DNA of 64,000 bases from Pollutimonas sp. M17 (lineage in GTDB: Bacteria > Pseudomonadota > Gammaproteobacteria > Burkholderiales > Burkholderiaceae_B): contig NZ_CP107548.1 of assembly GCF_025836975.1 (NCBI RefSeq), forward strand, positions 2,418,001 to 2,482,000, in the 5' to 3' direction. The position numbers and the translations under genes were made by a program. Below are positions 9,848 to 19,216 of this stretch, piece by piece. How positions within the stretch are numbered: the first letter of the stretch is position 1; each line of letters opens with the position of its first letter. Under the pieces are notes generated by a model. It made no database searches. It saw nothing but the letters and a program-made list of their open reading frames with translations, and was not told the origin of the DNA.

Positions 9848-10756
9848 ATGACCGTACCCATTTCCACCGCATACGATTATTTCCTGGACCTTCAGGGGCG
9901 CATCGTGGAGGCCCTGGAAAGTTCCGATGGCAGCCGTTTCCAATCCGACCAATGGACCCGCGAAGAAGGCGGCGGCGGGCTGTCGCGCTACCTGGAAGGC
10001 GGGCCGCTTTTCGAGCGCGCCGGCGTGCTTTTCAGCCATGTCCAGGGCAAGACGCTGCCTCCCTCGGCCAGCGCCCACCGCAAGGAACTGGCCGGCCGCT
10101 CCTGGGAGGCCATGGGCGTGTCCATGGTGCTGCATCCGCGCAACCCTTATGTGCCGACCAGCCACATGAACGTACGCCTGTTCGTGGCCCATGCGCTGGA
10201 AGGTAGCCAGGACGACGATGTCTTCTGGTTCGGAGGCGGGCTGGACCTGACGCCCTTCTATCCCTTTGAAGAAGACGCGCGCCATTTTCATCAGGTCTGC
10301 CATGACGCCGTCCAGCCTTTCGGCGACGACAAGTACCCGGCCTACAAAAAATGGTGCGACGAGTATTTTTTCCTGAAGCACCGGAACGAGACGCGCGGCG
10401 TGGGCGGGCTGTTCTTCGACGACCTGAATGAAAACGGGTTCGATCACAGTTTTGCCCTGACCCGCTCGGTGGGCGACTGCTTCCTGAACGCCTACATGCC
10501 CATCGTCGAGAAACGCCGGCGCATGGAATACACCGACAGGCAGCGCGACTTCCAGGCCTATCGGCGCGGACGCTACGTCGAATTCAATCTGGTTTTCGAC
10601 CGGGGCACGCTGTTCGGCCTGCAGTCGGGCGGGCGCACCGAATCCATTCTGCTGTCCATGCCGCCCGCGGCCCACTGGCGCTATAGCTGGACACCCAAGG
10701 AAGACACGCCCGAGGCGGCGCTGGCCGACTACCTGAAGCCGCGCGAATGGCTATAA
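9848..10756 (+). CDS. hemF: Oxygen-dependent coproporphyrinogen III oxidase
   Basis: 302 residues, the standard length of HemF. It oxidatively decarboxylates coproporphyrinogen III to protoporphyrinogen IX in heme synthesis and needs O2. Signature segments [34 protein letters not shown] and [19 protein letters not shown] are intact. ATG at 9848 follows the purD stop by 41 bases. Its last codons overlap the start of nadD by ten bases, implying translational coupling. An O2-dependent enzyme agrees with an aerobic lifestyle; whether hemN is also present cannot be seen here. Confidence 0.97.
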   Translation: MTVPISTAYDYFLDLQGRIVEALESSDGSRFQSDQWTREEGGGGLSRYLEGGPLFERAGVLFSHVQGKTLPPSASAHRKELAGRSWEAMGVSMVLHPRNPYVPTSHMNVRLFVAHALEGSQDDDVFWFGGGLDLTPFYPFEEDARHFHQVCHDAVQPFGDDKYPAYKKWCDEYFFLKHRNETRGVGGLFFDDLNENGFDHSFALTRSVGDCFLNAYMPIVEKRRRMEYTDRQRDFQAYRRGRYVEFNLVFDRGTLFGLQSGGRTESILLSMPPAAHWRYSWTPKEDTPEAALADYLKPREWL

Positions 10757-11349
10757 AGACAGGCCTGCTGGGCGGAAGCTTCGACCCCGTGCATCGGGCC
10801 CATATCGCACTGGCGGACACCGCCATGCGGGCTCTGCGGCTTGCAGGCGTCGAGCTGATACCCGCCGCCCAGCCCTGGCAGCGCAAACCGCTGGCGGCCA
10901 GCCCCGAACACAGGCTGGCCATGCTGGAGCTGGCGGTGGACGGGCATCCCGGCCTGCGGGTCAACCCCATCGAGATCCAGCGCGGCGGGCCCACCTACAC
11001 GATGGACACCTTGAGAAACCTTCCGTCGGGTACCGGCTACTGCTGGATATTGGGCGCCGACCAGCTGCATAATTTCTGCTCGTGGCGCGATTGGCGGGAA
11101 ATCGCCGAGCGCGTCGAGCTGGCGGTGGCCCAGCGCCCCGGGGCGCCCCTGGAGCCCCCCCTTGCCTTGCGGCAGCACCTGGACCGCCTGAACCGCCGCC
11201 TTGCCACCCTGCCCTTCGAACCCGTCGCCATCTCATCCACCCTGATACGCCAGCGCATTGCGCGCGGAGAATCCACCGACGGGCTGCTGGATGTTGCAGT
11301 GGCGCACTATATTGAACAAAATGGGCTCTACCGAGCCCCTGCCGCCTAA
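10747..11349 (+). CDS. nadD: Nicotinate-nucleotide adenylyltransferase
   Basis: 200 residues. The nucleotidyltransferase motif [14 protein letters not shown] opens the protein, and the [14 protein letters not shown] motif near the C terminus is the family's second ATP-binding signature. It adenylates nicotinate mononucleotide in NAD synthesis. The ATG lies inside the end of hemF, ten bases before that gene's stop, so coupling is likely. It is followed by rsfS after 22 bases, the order typical of Burkholderiales. Confidence 0.96.
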   Translation: MAIKTGLLGGSFDPVHRAHIALADTAMRALRLAGVELIPAAQPWQRKPLAASPEHRLAMLELAVDGHPGLRVNPIEIQRGGPTYTMDTLRNLPSGTGYCWILGADQLHNFCSWRDWREIAERVELAVAQRPGAPLEPPLALRQHLDRLNRRLATLPFEPVAISSTLIRQRIARGESTDGLLDVAVAHYIEQNGLYRAPAA

Positions 11350-11371
11350 CGTCTCACGGTATAGTCATTAC

Positions 11372-11767
11372 ATGGATATTCAAAAACTGCAACGCCTGGT
11401 CATAGATGCTCTGGAAGACGTCAAGGCGCAGGACATCAAGGTCTTCAACACGTCCCATATCACGGGCCTGTTCGACCGCGTCGTCATTGCCAGCGGCTCG
11501 TCCAATCGCCAGACCCGCGCCATCGCCTCCAGCGTGGCCGATCGCGCACGCGAGCACAAGATCCCCATCATCGCCTTCGAGGGCGAGGATACCGGCGAAT
11601 GGGTGCTGGTCGACCTGGGCGACATCGTCGTGCACTGCATGCAGCCCATGGTTCGCCAGTACTACAACCTGGAGGAAATCTGGGGCGGCAAGCCGGTGCG
11701 GGTCAAGCTGCTGCCGCAGTCGACCCTGCCCAGCATCCCCGAATCGTACGACTACGACGACGAATAG
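11372..11767 (+). CDS. rsfS: Ribosomal silencing factor RsfS
   Basis: 131 residues of the Iojap/RsfS family, which binds L14 on the 50S subunit and blocks subunit joining when nutrients are short. Characteristic segments are LEDVKAQDIKVFNTS, ASGSSNRQTRAIASSV and GEWVLVDLGDIVVHCM. ATG at 11372 gives the normal N terminus MDIQKLQRLV; the frame is open further upstream but overlaps nadD. The C terminus is a short acidic tail (SYDYDDE). Gene order with nadD and rlmH supports the call. Confidence 0.96.
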   Translation: MDIQKLQRLVIDALEDVKAQDIKVFNTSHITGLFDRVVIASGSSNRQTRAIASSVADRAREHKIPIIAFEGEDTGEWVLVDLGDIVVHCMQPMVRQYYNLEEIWGGKPVRVKLLPQSTLPSIPESYDYDDE

Positions 11768-11782
11768 GAAGGGGCGCGGCCG

Positions 11783-12253
11783 GTGAAATTGATCGTTGTG
11801 GCCGTGGGCACGCGCATGCCGGATTGGGTCGAGGCCGCCTGGCGCGATTATGCGCGGCGCCTGCCCGCCGACTGCGTGCTCGAACTGAAGGAAGTAAAGC
11901 CCGAACCCCGCACATCGGGCAAGACGCCGGCCCAGATGATGCAGGCCGAAGCCCGGCGCATCGAAGCCGCCGTTCCATCCAGCGCCTTGCGCATCGCCCT
12001 GGACGAGCACGGCAGGGACATCAGCACCATGGACTTGTCGCAAGAGCTTGAAAAATGGCGCGGCGGCGGGCAGGACGTCGCCTTCCTGATAGGCGGGCCC
12101 GACGGCCTGGATGCCGACCTCAAACGCCAATGCCGCGGCCTACTGCGGCTTTCCTCGCTGACCCTGCCGCACCCCATGGTCCGGATCGTGTTGGCTGAAC
12201 AGCTTTATCGAGCCTGGGCTATCATGACCGGGCATCCCTATCACCGCGCCTGA
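11783..12253 (+). CDS. rlmH: 23S rRNA (pseudouridine-1915-N3)-methyltransferase
   Basis: 156 residues of the SPOUT methyltransferase RlmH (formerly YbeA), which methylates pseudouridine 1915 in helix 69 of 23S rRNA. The trefoil-knot SAM-binding motif FLIGGPDGL and the C-terminal [20 protein letters not shown] are conserved. It starts with GTG at 11783, with GGAAGGGG upstream as a plausible ribosome-binding site. It is 15 bases after rsfS, the usual pairing. Confidence 0.96.
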   Translation: MKLIVVAVGTRMPDWVEAAWRDYARRLPADCVLELKEVKPEPRTSGKTPAQMMQAEARRIEAAVPSSALRIALDEHGRDISTMDLSQELEKWRGGGQDVAFLIGGPDGLDADLKRQCRGLLRLSSLTLPHPMVRIVLAEQLYRAWAIMTGHPYHRA

Positions 12254-12278
12254 GCACATAACAACCTTGATATCCGCC

Positions 12279-13718
12279 ATGACCAAACGCCGCACTAAGA
12301 TCGTTGCCACGCTGGGACCGGCCAGCACCAGCCCCGAAAAAATCGAACAATTGATATTGGCCGGCATGGATGTGGCCCGCCTGAATTTTTCCCATGGTCA
12401 GCCGGAAGACCACCGGCAAAGGGCGGAACTGGTTCGTTCCCTGGCCGAAAAGCATGGCCGCTACGTGGCCGTCATGGGAGACCTGCAAGGTCCCAAGATA
12501 CGGATCGCGCGCTTCAAGAACACCAAGGTCACCCTGCAGGTCGGCCAGGCCTTTACCTTGTCGAATCTGCATCCCAACGAGGAAGGCGACGAAACCATTG
12601 TCGGCATCGACTACCCCAGCCTGGTGCAGGACTGCCATCCCGGCGACGAACTCCTTCTGGATGACGGCCGCGTCGTCCTGGTGGTGGAGAATGTCGATGA
12701 GCATTCGGTGCACACGGTGGTTACCGTGGGCGGCCCGCTGTCCAACAACAAGGGCATCAACCGGCGCGGCGGCGGCATCTCGGCGCCCAGCCTGACCGAC
12801 AAGGACAAAGAAGACATCAAGCTGGCGGCCGAGCTGGACATGGATTATGTGGCCGTATCCTTCCCGCGCTATGGCAGCGACATTCAGGAGGCGCGCAAGC
12901 TGATACAGGCTGCGGGCAGCAAGGCCTGGATCATCGCCAAGATAGAGCGCGCCGAGGCCGTGGCCGACGACCGCGCCCTGGATGCCATCATCAAGGTCAG
13001 CGACGGCGTCATGGTGGCGCGCGGCGATCTGGGCGTGGAAGTCGGCGACGCCCGCCTGGTGGGCATACAGAAGCGCATCATCCAGCATGCGCGCACACAC
13101 AACAAGCTGGTGATCACCGCCACGCAGATGATGGAATCCATGATCTCCAGCCCCATGCCGACGCGGGCCGAGGTGTCCGACGTGGCCAATGCGGTGCTGG
13201 ACTATACCGACGCGGTCATGCTGTCCGCCGAAAGCGCGTCCGGCCAGTTCCCCGTCGAAGCCGTGGCCGCCATGGCCCGAGTCTGCCTGGGCGCCGAAAA
13301 GGAGCCCACGTCCACACGCTCCCAGCACCGGCTGGGCGAGACCTTTTCGCGCTGCGATGAAACCATTGCGCTGGCCACCATGTACGCGGCCAACCACTTC
13401 CCGGGCGTCAAGGCCATCATCAGCCTGACCGAGAGCGGCCACACGCCGCTGATCATGTCCCGCATACGCTCGGGCGTGCCCATCTATTGCTATACCCGCC
13501 ATCCCGCAACCCAGCGCCGCGCCGCCATGTTCCGCGGCGTATACACCGTGCCTTTCGACGCCGCCAAGATCGACCCGGCCGAAGTCAGCGACAAGGCGAT
13601 CGAACTGCTGAAGGAACAGTCGCTGCTCAAGAAAGGCGACTGGATCATCCTCACTAAGGGCGATTTCTACAGCAACAGCGGCGGCACCAACGGCATGAAG
13701 ATACTGAAGGTATCGTAG
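12279..13718 (+). CDS. pyk: Pyruvate kinase
   Basis: 479 residues. The N-terminal TKRRTKIVATLGPAS, the barrel motif IIAKIERAEAV with the catalytic Lys, and the MVARGDLGVEV segment are all present, followed by the C-terminal allosteric domain. It makes ATP and pyruvate from phosphoenolpyruvate. ATG at 12279 is preferred over an in-frame TTG four codons earlier. Its stop codon overlaps the GTG start of maf by one base (TAGTG). Its place between rlmH and maf is not the order I expect for this region. Confidence 0.96.
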   Translation: MTKRRTKIVATLGPASTSPEKIEQLILAGMDVARLNFSHGQPEDHRQRAELVRSLAEKHGRYVAVMGDLQGPKIRIARFKNTKVTLQVGQAFTLSNLHPNEEGDETIVGIDYPSLVQDCHPGDELLLDDGRVVLVVENVDEHSVHTVVTVGGPLSNNKGINRRGGGISAPSLTDKDKEDIKLAAELDMDYVAVSFPRYGSDIQEARKLIQAAGSKAWIIAKIERAEAVADDRALDAIIKVSDGVMVARGDLGVEVGDARLVGIQKRIIQHARTHNKLVITATQMMESMISSPMPTRAEVSDVANAVLDYTDAVMLSAESASGQFPVEAVAAMARVCLGAEKEPTSTRSQHRLGETFSRCDETIALATMYAANHFPGVKAIISLTESGHTPLIMSRIRSGVPIYCYTRHPATQRRAAMFRGVYTVPFDAAKIDPAEVSDKAIELLKEQSLLKKGDWIILTKGDFYSNSGGTNGMKILKVS

Positions 13719-14389
13719 TGCCCTGGTCTCCTCCCCTGCCCTTCGTCTACCTGGCTTCGGCCAGTCCGCGCCGGCACGAAATACTGCTGCAAATGGGCGT
13801 CAGGCACGAGGTGCTGAACGTGCCCGCCCCGCCCGGCGAAGACGAGCCGCGCCTGGCCGGCGAATCGCCCGATCTGTACGTGCGCCGCACGGCGCGTGAA
13901 AAAGCCCTGCGCGCGCTGGCCTGGGTCACGGCGCAAAGAGAATCCGGCCGGGGCCTTCAGCTCGATGGAAATGCCCCCATTCTTTCGGCGGACACCACGG
14001 TCATCCTGGATGGCGACATCCTGGGCAAGCCCGAGAACCACGACGATGCGCGAAGCATGCTGGAACGCCTGTCGGGCCGCGTCCACGCCGTCCATACCGC
14101 GGTGGCCCTGGCGTCCAGGGACGTATTGCTGGAAGACGTCTCCATCACGGAAGTGCGTTTCAAGACACTGACCCAGTCCGAAATCGACCGCTATTGCGCG
14201 ACCGGCGAACCCATGGGCAAGGCCGGCGCATATGGCATACAGGGCAAGGCGGGGCTGTTCGTCCAGCATATCGCCGGCAGCTATACCGGCGTCATGGGCC
14301 TGCCCATATTTGAAACGGGCCGATTGCTGCAAGCGCTCGCATCGGCGCTTGCGCCGGGTGCCCGGAAACCCTCCACGCCGTCCGCCTAA
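13718..14389 (+). CDS. maf: Maf-family nucleotide pyrophosphatase
   Basis: 223 residues with the Maf signature LASASPRRHEILLQMG near the N terminus and the conserved SADTTVILDGDILGKPE. Maf proteins hydrolyse modified or non-canonical nucleoside triphosphates such as dTTP/UTP analogues; the subfamily is not resolved here. The GTG start overlaps the pyk stop by one base, so it is probably translated by reinitiation. The C terminus has an extra Pro-rich tail. Normally rng follows directly; here the next gene is on the opposite strand and rng lies 25 kb away. Confidence 0.92.
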   Translation: MPWSPPLPFVYLASASPRRHEILLQMGVRHEVLNVPAPPGEDEPRLAGESPDLYVRRTAREKALRALAWVTAQRESGRGLQLDGNAPILSADTTVILDGDILGKPENHDDARSMLERLSGRVHAVHTAVALASRDVLLEDVSITEVRFKTLTQSEIDRYCATGEPMGKAGAYGIQGKAGLFVQHIAGSYTGVMGLPIFETGRLLQALASALAPGARKPSTPSA

Positions 14390-14494
14390 CCCGCTGGCCG
14401 GTCGCGCACGCGGGAAGCGGAAGGAGCGGCGCGAAACGCCACCCCTTCCTGGTTCAGCCGCCCGCGTTTTGGCGGGCCCGGCACAGCGTGCCTG

Positions 14495-16051
14495 TCATTC
14501 GACCGCCCCCGCATCCGCTTTTTTCGCAGGGCCGCCGTTGCCGCCGTCATGGCCGGCCATCAGCCTCCGCAGGCCGCGCCAGGCCAGCGGAACCAGGGGC
14601 CAGAAGAGCATGACGAGCGCCAGTGTGGTGATCGTGCCGACCAGGGAGTTGGACCAGAAGACATGCAGGCCCGTCCCCGGTCCCAGCATGGATTGCCGGA
14701 AAGCGTCCTCCATGCGGTCGCCCAGCACCAGCGCAAGTATCATGGGCGCCAGGGGATAGGACAGCTTCTTGAGCACATAGCCGATCGCGCCGAACAGCAG
14801 CATGAACCATACGTCCAGCATGGCGTTATGGACCGAGTAGGCGCCAATCGCGCAGACCACGATGATGATGGGCGCCACGATGGCGAACGGTATGCGCAAT
14901 ATGGCCGCGAACAGGGGCACCGTGCTGAGCACGATGATCAGGCCCACGAAGTTGCCCAGATACATGCTGGCGATCAGGCCCCAGACGAATTCCTTCTGTT
15001 CGACGAACAGCAGGGGTCCGGGCTGCAAGCCCCATATCATCAAGCCGCCCAGCAGCACCGCGGCGGTCGCCGATCCCGGTATGCCCAATGCCAGCATGGG
15101 CAGCAAGGCGGACGTGCCCGAGGCATGAGCGGCCGTCTCGGGTGCGATCACGCCTTCGAGCTCGCCTTTCCCGAACTTGTGGCCATTGCGCGAGAAGCGC
15201 TGCGCCAGGCCATAGCCCATGAAGGAGGCGGCCGTGGCGCCGCCGGGCGTCACGCCCATCCAGCAGCCGATGAGCGTGCTGCGGATCAGGGTCATCCAAT
15301 ACCTGGGCATCTGGGCCCAGGTCTGCAATACGACCTTCAGGTTCATCTTGCCGCTCTTGCCTTCGAACTTCAGGCCCTCCTCCATGCTGACCAGGATCTC
15401 GCCGATGCCGAACAGGCCAATGACCACCACCAGGAAATCGATGCCCCTCAAAAGCTCCGACCAGCCGAAGGTCATGCGCAGACCGCCGCTGACCGTATCC
15501 ATGCCGATGGCCGCCAGGCCGAAACCCAGCATCATGGAGATGATGGTCTTGAACGGCGTTTTCTTGTCGGTGCCCACAAAGCTGCAGAAGGTAAGCAGGA
15601 AGACGGCGAAGAACTCCGGCGGACCGAAACGCAGGGCGAAGCGCGACACCATGGGCGCCAGGAAGGTAATGAGCAGCACGCCGGACAGGGCGCCGAAGAA
15701 CGAGCCGGTGAAGGACGCCGTCAGCGCATTGCCCGCCTTGCCTTGCTGAGCCAGCGGATAGCCGTCGAAGGTGGTCGCCACCGACGAGGTTTCGCCTGGA
15801 ATATTGAAAAGAATCGAGGTAATGGCCCCCGCGAACAGCGAGCCCCAATAGATGCACGACAGCATGATGATGGCCGACGTGGGGGGCATGGTAAAGGTCA
15901 GCGGCAGCAGGATCGCCACCCCGTTCGGGCCGCCCAGTCCGGGCAGCACGCCGATGACCACCCCCAGCACCAGGCCGATGAACATCATGCCGATGTTGTA
16001 CCAGCTGAGTACCGTGGAAAAGCCATGAAATAACGCGTTTAGTTCATCCAC
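14495..16051 (-). CDS. tctA: TTT transporter large membrane subunit, TctA family
   Basis: 518 residues with about 12 membrane segments. The TctA-family glycine-rich motif GLVLGVVIGVLPGLGGPNG lies near residue 25, and TPGGATAASFMGYG and ALGIPGSATAAVLLGG are also conserved. It forms the channel subunit of a tripartite tricarboxylate transporter, driven by an ion gradient. Start is GTG at 16051. It is the last gene of tctC-tctB-tctA, 22 bases after tctB. The substrate is not known; linked enzymes suggest a carboxylate or hydroxy acid. Confidence 0.93.
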   Translation of the reverse strand: MDELNALFHGFSTVLSWYNIGMMFIGLVLGVVIGVLPGLGGPNGVAILLPLTFTMPPTSAIIMLSCIYWGSLFAGAITSILFNIPGETSSVATTFDGYPLAQQGKAGNALTASFTGSFFGALSGVLLITFLAPMVSRFALRFGPPEFFAVFLLTFCSFVGTDKKTPFKTIISMMLGFGLAAIGMDTVSGGLRMTFGWSELLRGIDFLVVVIGLFGIGEILVSMEEGLKFEGKSGKMNLKVVLQTWAQMPRYWMTLIRSTLIGCWMGVTPGGATAASFMGYGLAQRFSRNGHKFGKGELEGVIAPETAAHASGTSALLPMLALGIPGSATAAVLLGGLMIWGLQPGPLLFVEQKEFVWGLIASMYLGNFVGLIIVLSTVPLFAAILRIPFAIVAPIIIVVCAIGAYSVHNAMLDVWFMLLFGAIGYVLKKLSYPLAPMILALVLGDRMEDAFRQSMLGPGTGLHVFWSNSLVGTITTLALVMLFWPLVPLAWRGLRRLMAGHDGGNGGPAKKADAGAVE

Positions 16052-16073
16052 TTGTGTTCTCCCGCCGAAGGTT

Positions 16074-16589
16074 TCAGTAGCCGAACAGGGCTTCCAGCGG
16101 CCCTTTCGGCAGGGGTACCATGAACTGAACCTCGAACATCCAGAACAGCAGTACGTTGACGCCGACGCTGACCAGCACGGTCTTCAGCCAGCCGATCCTG
16201 CCCAGCAGGCGCATGAAGCCGCCGATGAACAGCACCGAGGCGACATAGATGCCCAGGAACTGTATCAGCAGCACATACACGCCGGTGGGCAGCAACACCA
16301 GCAATACCAGCCGGAACCGGTCCCAACTGACGAAGACCTCGCGGTTCCGGCTTTTGCCGAACAAGGACTTGAGCAGCACGGCCACACCGGCAATGCACAG
16401 GATGAGTCCGATGTGATACGGGAAATAGCCGGACTCGGGGCCGTCCACGGCCCAGGAAACGCCGATGCGGTAGTTGTCGACCATCATCACGACGCCGATG
16501 ATGAACACGGCCACCGCGGTGATTGCGTCGACATTGCTGTGCGACAGCCCGCCTCCCGGCGGACTGCCTTGCGATTGATCCTTATCCAT
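16074..16589 (-). CDS. tctB: TTT transporter small membrane subunit, TctB family
   Basis: 171 residues with four predicted membrane helices, matching TctB (DUF1468). Hydrophobic stretches include AVAVFIIGVVMMVDNYRIG near residue 25 and FLGIYVASVLFIGGFM further on. It pairs with TctA in the inner membrane. It lies 15 bases downstream of tctC and 22 upstream of tctA, in a tight operon. TctB proteins are poorly conserved, so the call rests on size, topology and position. Confidence 0.9.
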   Translation of the reverse strand: MDKDQSQGSPPGGGLSHSNVDAITAVAVFIIGVVMMVDNYRIGVSWAVDGPESGYFPYHIGLILCIAGVAVLLKSLFGKSRNREVFVSWDRFRLVLLVLLPTGVYVLLIQFLGIYVASVLFIGGFMRLLGRIGWLKTVLVSVGVNVLLFWMFEVQFMVPLPKGPLEALFGY

Positions 16590-16604
16590 GCATGGTTCTC
16601 CGGT

Positions 16605-17630
16605 TTATTTCTTGGCAGCCAGACCGGCTTCCTGCATGAGCGTCTTGTGGTTGGCCTCGTCCTTCTCCAGGAACTTGACGAAATCGGCTCCGGTTCGGTA
16701 ATCGCCCTTGAGCGCCTGCTTGGCCAGGTAGTCCTTCCATTCCTGGGTTTCGCTGACTTTCTTCATCAGGTCGGCGTAGTACTTGGCCTGTTCCTCGGTC
16801 GTGTTGGGCGGCAGGAAGAAGGCGCGCAGCATCTGGTAATGCACGTCGTAGCCGGCTTCCTTGCAGGTGGGGATATCGGACCAGGACTGATCCTTGGTGA
16901 TCTTGTCCTTGTAGACCATGCGCTGTTCAGAGAACACGCAAAGCGCGTTCACCTGCCCCGCGCGCCACTGGGCGATATTTTCACTGGGATTGTTGACGTT
17001 GGAGTCGGTGTGCTTGCCCACCAATTGCGTGGCCGCTTCGCCGCCGCTCTTGTAGGGAACGTAGGTGAATTTCACTCCGGCCGCCTTTTCCAGCGCCACC
17101 GTGATGATCTGGTCTTCGCGCTTGGCGCCGGTGCCGCCCATCTTGAAGGTTCCCGGCGGCGCCGCCTTGACCGCTTTCAGATAATCGGCCGCCGTCTTGT
17201 AGGGCGCTTCGGCATTGGCCCACAGCAGGAATTCGTCTTGCGCGATCATGGCGACCGGATTCAGGTCGCGCCAGTTGAACGGCAGGCTGACGGCGATGGG
17301 CAAGGTGTAGATGGCCGAGAAGGCCACCATCAGCTTGTGCGGGTCGCCCGCCGAAGCCTTGGTGTCCATGATGCCTTCGGCCCCGCTTGCGCCGCCCTTG
17401 TTCAGAACCAGGGTGGACTGCTTCATCAGCTTGTGCTTGAGGATGATGCTCTGGATGGTGCGCGCCATCTGGTCGGACGCGCCGCCGGCCCCTGCCGGAA
17501 CGATGATTTCCACCGAACGGGTGGGCTCCCACCCGGCCGCCTGGGCCGGCATGGCGCCGAACACGGCCAGGACGGCCAGCGGCGCCATCAGATGGGACTT
17601 CTTTAACAGCCTGCGAGCGTATTGCTTCAT
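16605..17630 (-). CDS. tctC: TTT extracytoplasmic receptor, Bug/TctC family
   Basis: 341 residues with a clear signal peptide (hydrophobic LMAPLAVLAVFGAMPAQA ending in AxA near residue 31). The mature protein begins with the Bug-family pattern PTRSVEIIVPAGAGGASDQMAR. It is the periplasmic binding protein that delivers substrate to TctA/B. ATG at 17630 has a strong ribosome-binding site GGAGGAG. Substrate is unknown: Bug receptors for carboxylates bind through backbone contacts and are hard to predict from sequence. Its linked aminotransferase and dehydrogenase point to a carboxylate. Confidence 0.92.
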   Translation of the reverse strand: MKQYARRLLKKSHLMAPLAVLAVFGAMPAQAAGWEPTRSVEIIVPAGAGGASDQMARTIQSIILKHKLMKQSTLVLNKGGASGAEGIMDTKASAGDPHKLMVAFSAIYTLPIAVSLPFNWRDLNPVAMIAQDEFLLWANAEAPYKTAADYLKAVKAAPPGTFKMGGTGAKREDQIITVALEKAAGVKFTYVPYKSGGEAATQLVGKHTDSNVNNPSENIAQWRAGQVNALCVFSEQRMVYKDKITKDQSWSDIPTCKEAGYDVHYQMLRAFFLPPNTTEEQAKYYADLMKKVSETQEWKDYLAKQALKGDYRTGADFVKFLEKDEANHKTLMQEAGLAAKK

Positions 17631-17741
17631 TTGTATCTCCTCCGGTTGGGTGCTACGAAAACGTCCGGTTCCGGACGCCTGTTGTGTGAGCCTTCCTGTC
17701 GATACTGCCGGCCCTGTTGTTATCCCCCTTCTGTCCAGCGA

Positions 17742-17772
17742 GGCCCCGGGCCGCTCCTAGCGGAGCGGGGCC
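17742..17772 (-). other. Hairpin between aminotransferase and tctC
   Basis: Two nested stems lie in the 164-base gap: 17742-17748 pairs with 17766-17772 (7 bp) and 17751-17755 pairs with 17759-17763 (5 bp). There is no T tract on the minus strand. It may set relative expression of tctCBA, through attenuation or RNA stability, rather than stop transcription. Confidence 0.45.
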
Positions 17773-17794
17773 GCCGCCGAATTCCTTCGTGGCC

Positions 17795-19009
17795 TTATGC
17801 CGCTTTGGCCTCCTTGGCGGCAATCGGCGCGCTGGTCTGCGCCAGATGATCCATGGCGGCCTGAACGCCGCCCTTGCTGTGCGGAACCCCGGCCCGCTCC
17901 AGGCCCATCTCGACACCAGCCAAGGTGCCGCAAAGCGTCAGGTCGTTGAAATCGCCCAGATGGCCGATACGGAACACCTTGTCGGACAGCTTGCTCAGGC
18001 CCTGGCCCAGCGACATATTGAAATGCGTCAGCACGATCTTGCGGAAAGCGTCGGCGCTATGCCCTTCCGGCATCAGGACGGCGGTCAGCGCCGGGCTGTA
18101 TTCTTCGGGCTTCTTGCAAAGCACCTCCAGGCCCCAGGCACGAACGGCGGCGCGGGTCGCTTCGCCATGGCGCTTGTGGCGCGCGAAGACGTTGTCCAGG
18201 CCTTCGGCGAACAGCATCTCGAGGGCTTCATGCAGGCCATACAGCAGGTTGGTGGCCGGCGTATACGGGAAATAGCCCTTGGGATTGATGGCGATCATTT
18301 CCTTCCAGTCCCAATACGAACGCCGCAGTTGCGCCGTATCGGCCGCGGCGAGCGCCTTGTCGCTGACGGCGTTGAAGGAAAGCCCGGGAGGCAGCATCAG
18401 GCCTTTTTGCGAGCCGGCCACGGTTACGTCGACCCCCCATTCATCATGGCGGTAGTCGATCGAGCCCAGGGAAGAAATCGTATCCACCATCAGCAGCGCG
18501 GGATGCCCGCTGCGGTCGATGGCTTTGCGCACCGCCGCGATATCGCTGGTCACCCCCGTGGCCGTTTCATTGTGGACGACGCAAACGGCCTTGATGCGAT
18601 GCTGCGCGTCGGCCGCCAGGCGCGACTGTATCTGCGCCGCATCGGCCCCGTGGCGCCAGTCGCCCTCGAGGAATTCGACTTCCAGGCCCAGCTTGACCGC
18701 CATCTTCTTCCACAGCGTGGCGAAATGCCCCGTCTCGGCCATCAGCACCAGGTCGCCCGGCGACAGCGTATTGACCAGCGCCGCCTCCCAGGCCCCCGTT
18801 CCCGAAGAGGGATAGATCACCACATGCCCCTGTGTCTGGAAGACCTTCTTCATTCCCGCCAGCACCGCCTTGCCCAGCATGCCGAACTCGGGCCCGCGGT
18901 GATCGATGGTGACGTTGTCGATGGCGCGCAGCACACGATCGGGCACATTGGTCGGTCCGGGAATCTGTAGGAAATGGCGACCCGAGGGATGGGAATGCAA
19001 GGGGATCAT
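17795..19009 (-). CDS. PLP class V aminotransferase, alanine/serine-glyoxylate type
   Basis: 404 residues of the AGT/SGAT group. FLQIPGPTNVPDRVLRA at the N terminus and YPSSGTGAWEAAL are family motifs; the PLP lysine is in GSQKGLMLPPG near residue 200. These enzymes transfer an amino group from serine or alanine to glyoxylate or a related 2-oxo acid. ATG at 19009 is chosen for its AGGAG upstream and the conserved start; the longer frame adds ten residues. It shares a control region with the divergent GntR gene and probably leads the tctCBA operon. The actual acceptor may be a different 2-oxo acid. Confidence 0.88.
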   Translation of the reverse strand: MIPLHSHPSGRHFLQIPGPTNVPDRVLRAIDNVTIDHRGPEFGMLGKAVLAGMKKVFQTQGHVVIYPSSGTGAWEAALVNTLSPGDLVLMAETGHFATLWKKMAVKLGLEVEFLEGDWRHGADAAQIQSRLAADAQHRIKAVCVVHNETATGVTSDIAAVRKAIDRSGHPALLMVDTISSLGSIDYRHDEWGVDVTVAGSQKGLMLPPGLSFNAVSDKALAAADTAQLRRSYWDWKEMIAINPKGYFPYTPATNLLYGLHEALEMLFAEGLDNVFARHKRHGEATRAAVRAWGLEVLCKKPEEYSPALTAVLMPEGHSADAFRKIVLTHFNMSLGQGLSKLSDKVFRIGHLGDFNDLTLCGTLAGVEMGLERAGVPHSKGGVQAAMDHLAQTSAPIAAKEAKAA

Positions 19010-19027
19010 AAAAGTGCTCCTGACTTT

Positions 19028-19041
19028 TTTGGTATACAAAA
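19028..19041. promoter_or_regulatory. Putative GntR operator 1
   Basis: TTTGGTATACAAAA carries a GTATAC core with matching flanks and one mismatched pair. It lies about 19 bases upstream of the aminotransferase ATG, where a bound regulator would block initiation. The same core recurs in operator 2. It fits the general GntR pattern of GT and AC half-sites. Confidence 0.6.
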
Positions 19042-19202
19042 TACAATCATTCAGGAATAATACGCAGCAAACAGGCTCTTGTGCAAGCGATATCGATGCG
19101 GCGGCACAGCAATACTTTGACTTTCATAGAGGTTAAAATGAATTGCCGGAACGCATGCGTAGGCAGTCGCCCGCTTGGCCGCTCAAGAGTCCTAATACCT
19201 AT

Positions 19203-19216
19203 TTTTGTATACAAAA
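19203..19216. promoter_or_regulatory. Putative GntR operator 2, overlapping the regulator's start codon
   Basis: TTTTGTATACAAAA is a perfect 14-bp palindrome whose last base is the A of the GntR ATG at 19216. It matches operator 1 in its GTATAC core and A/T flanks. This position suggests autoregulation. Confidence 0.65.

Noticed and set aside
14549-16033. A 494-codon open frame opposite tctA
   Set aside because: It is very rich in His, Gln and Arg, the mirror of a hydrophobic membrane protein; tctA itself is intact.
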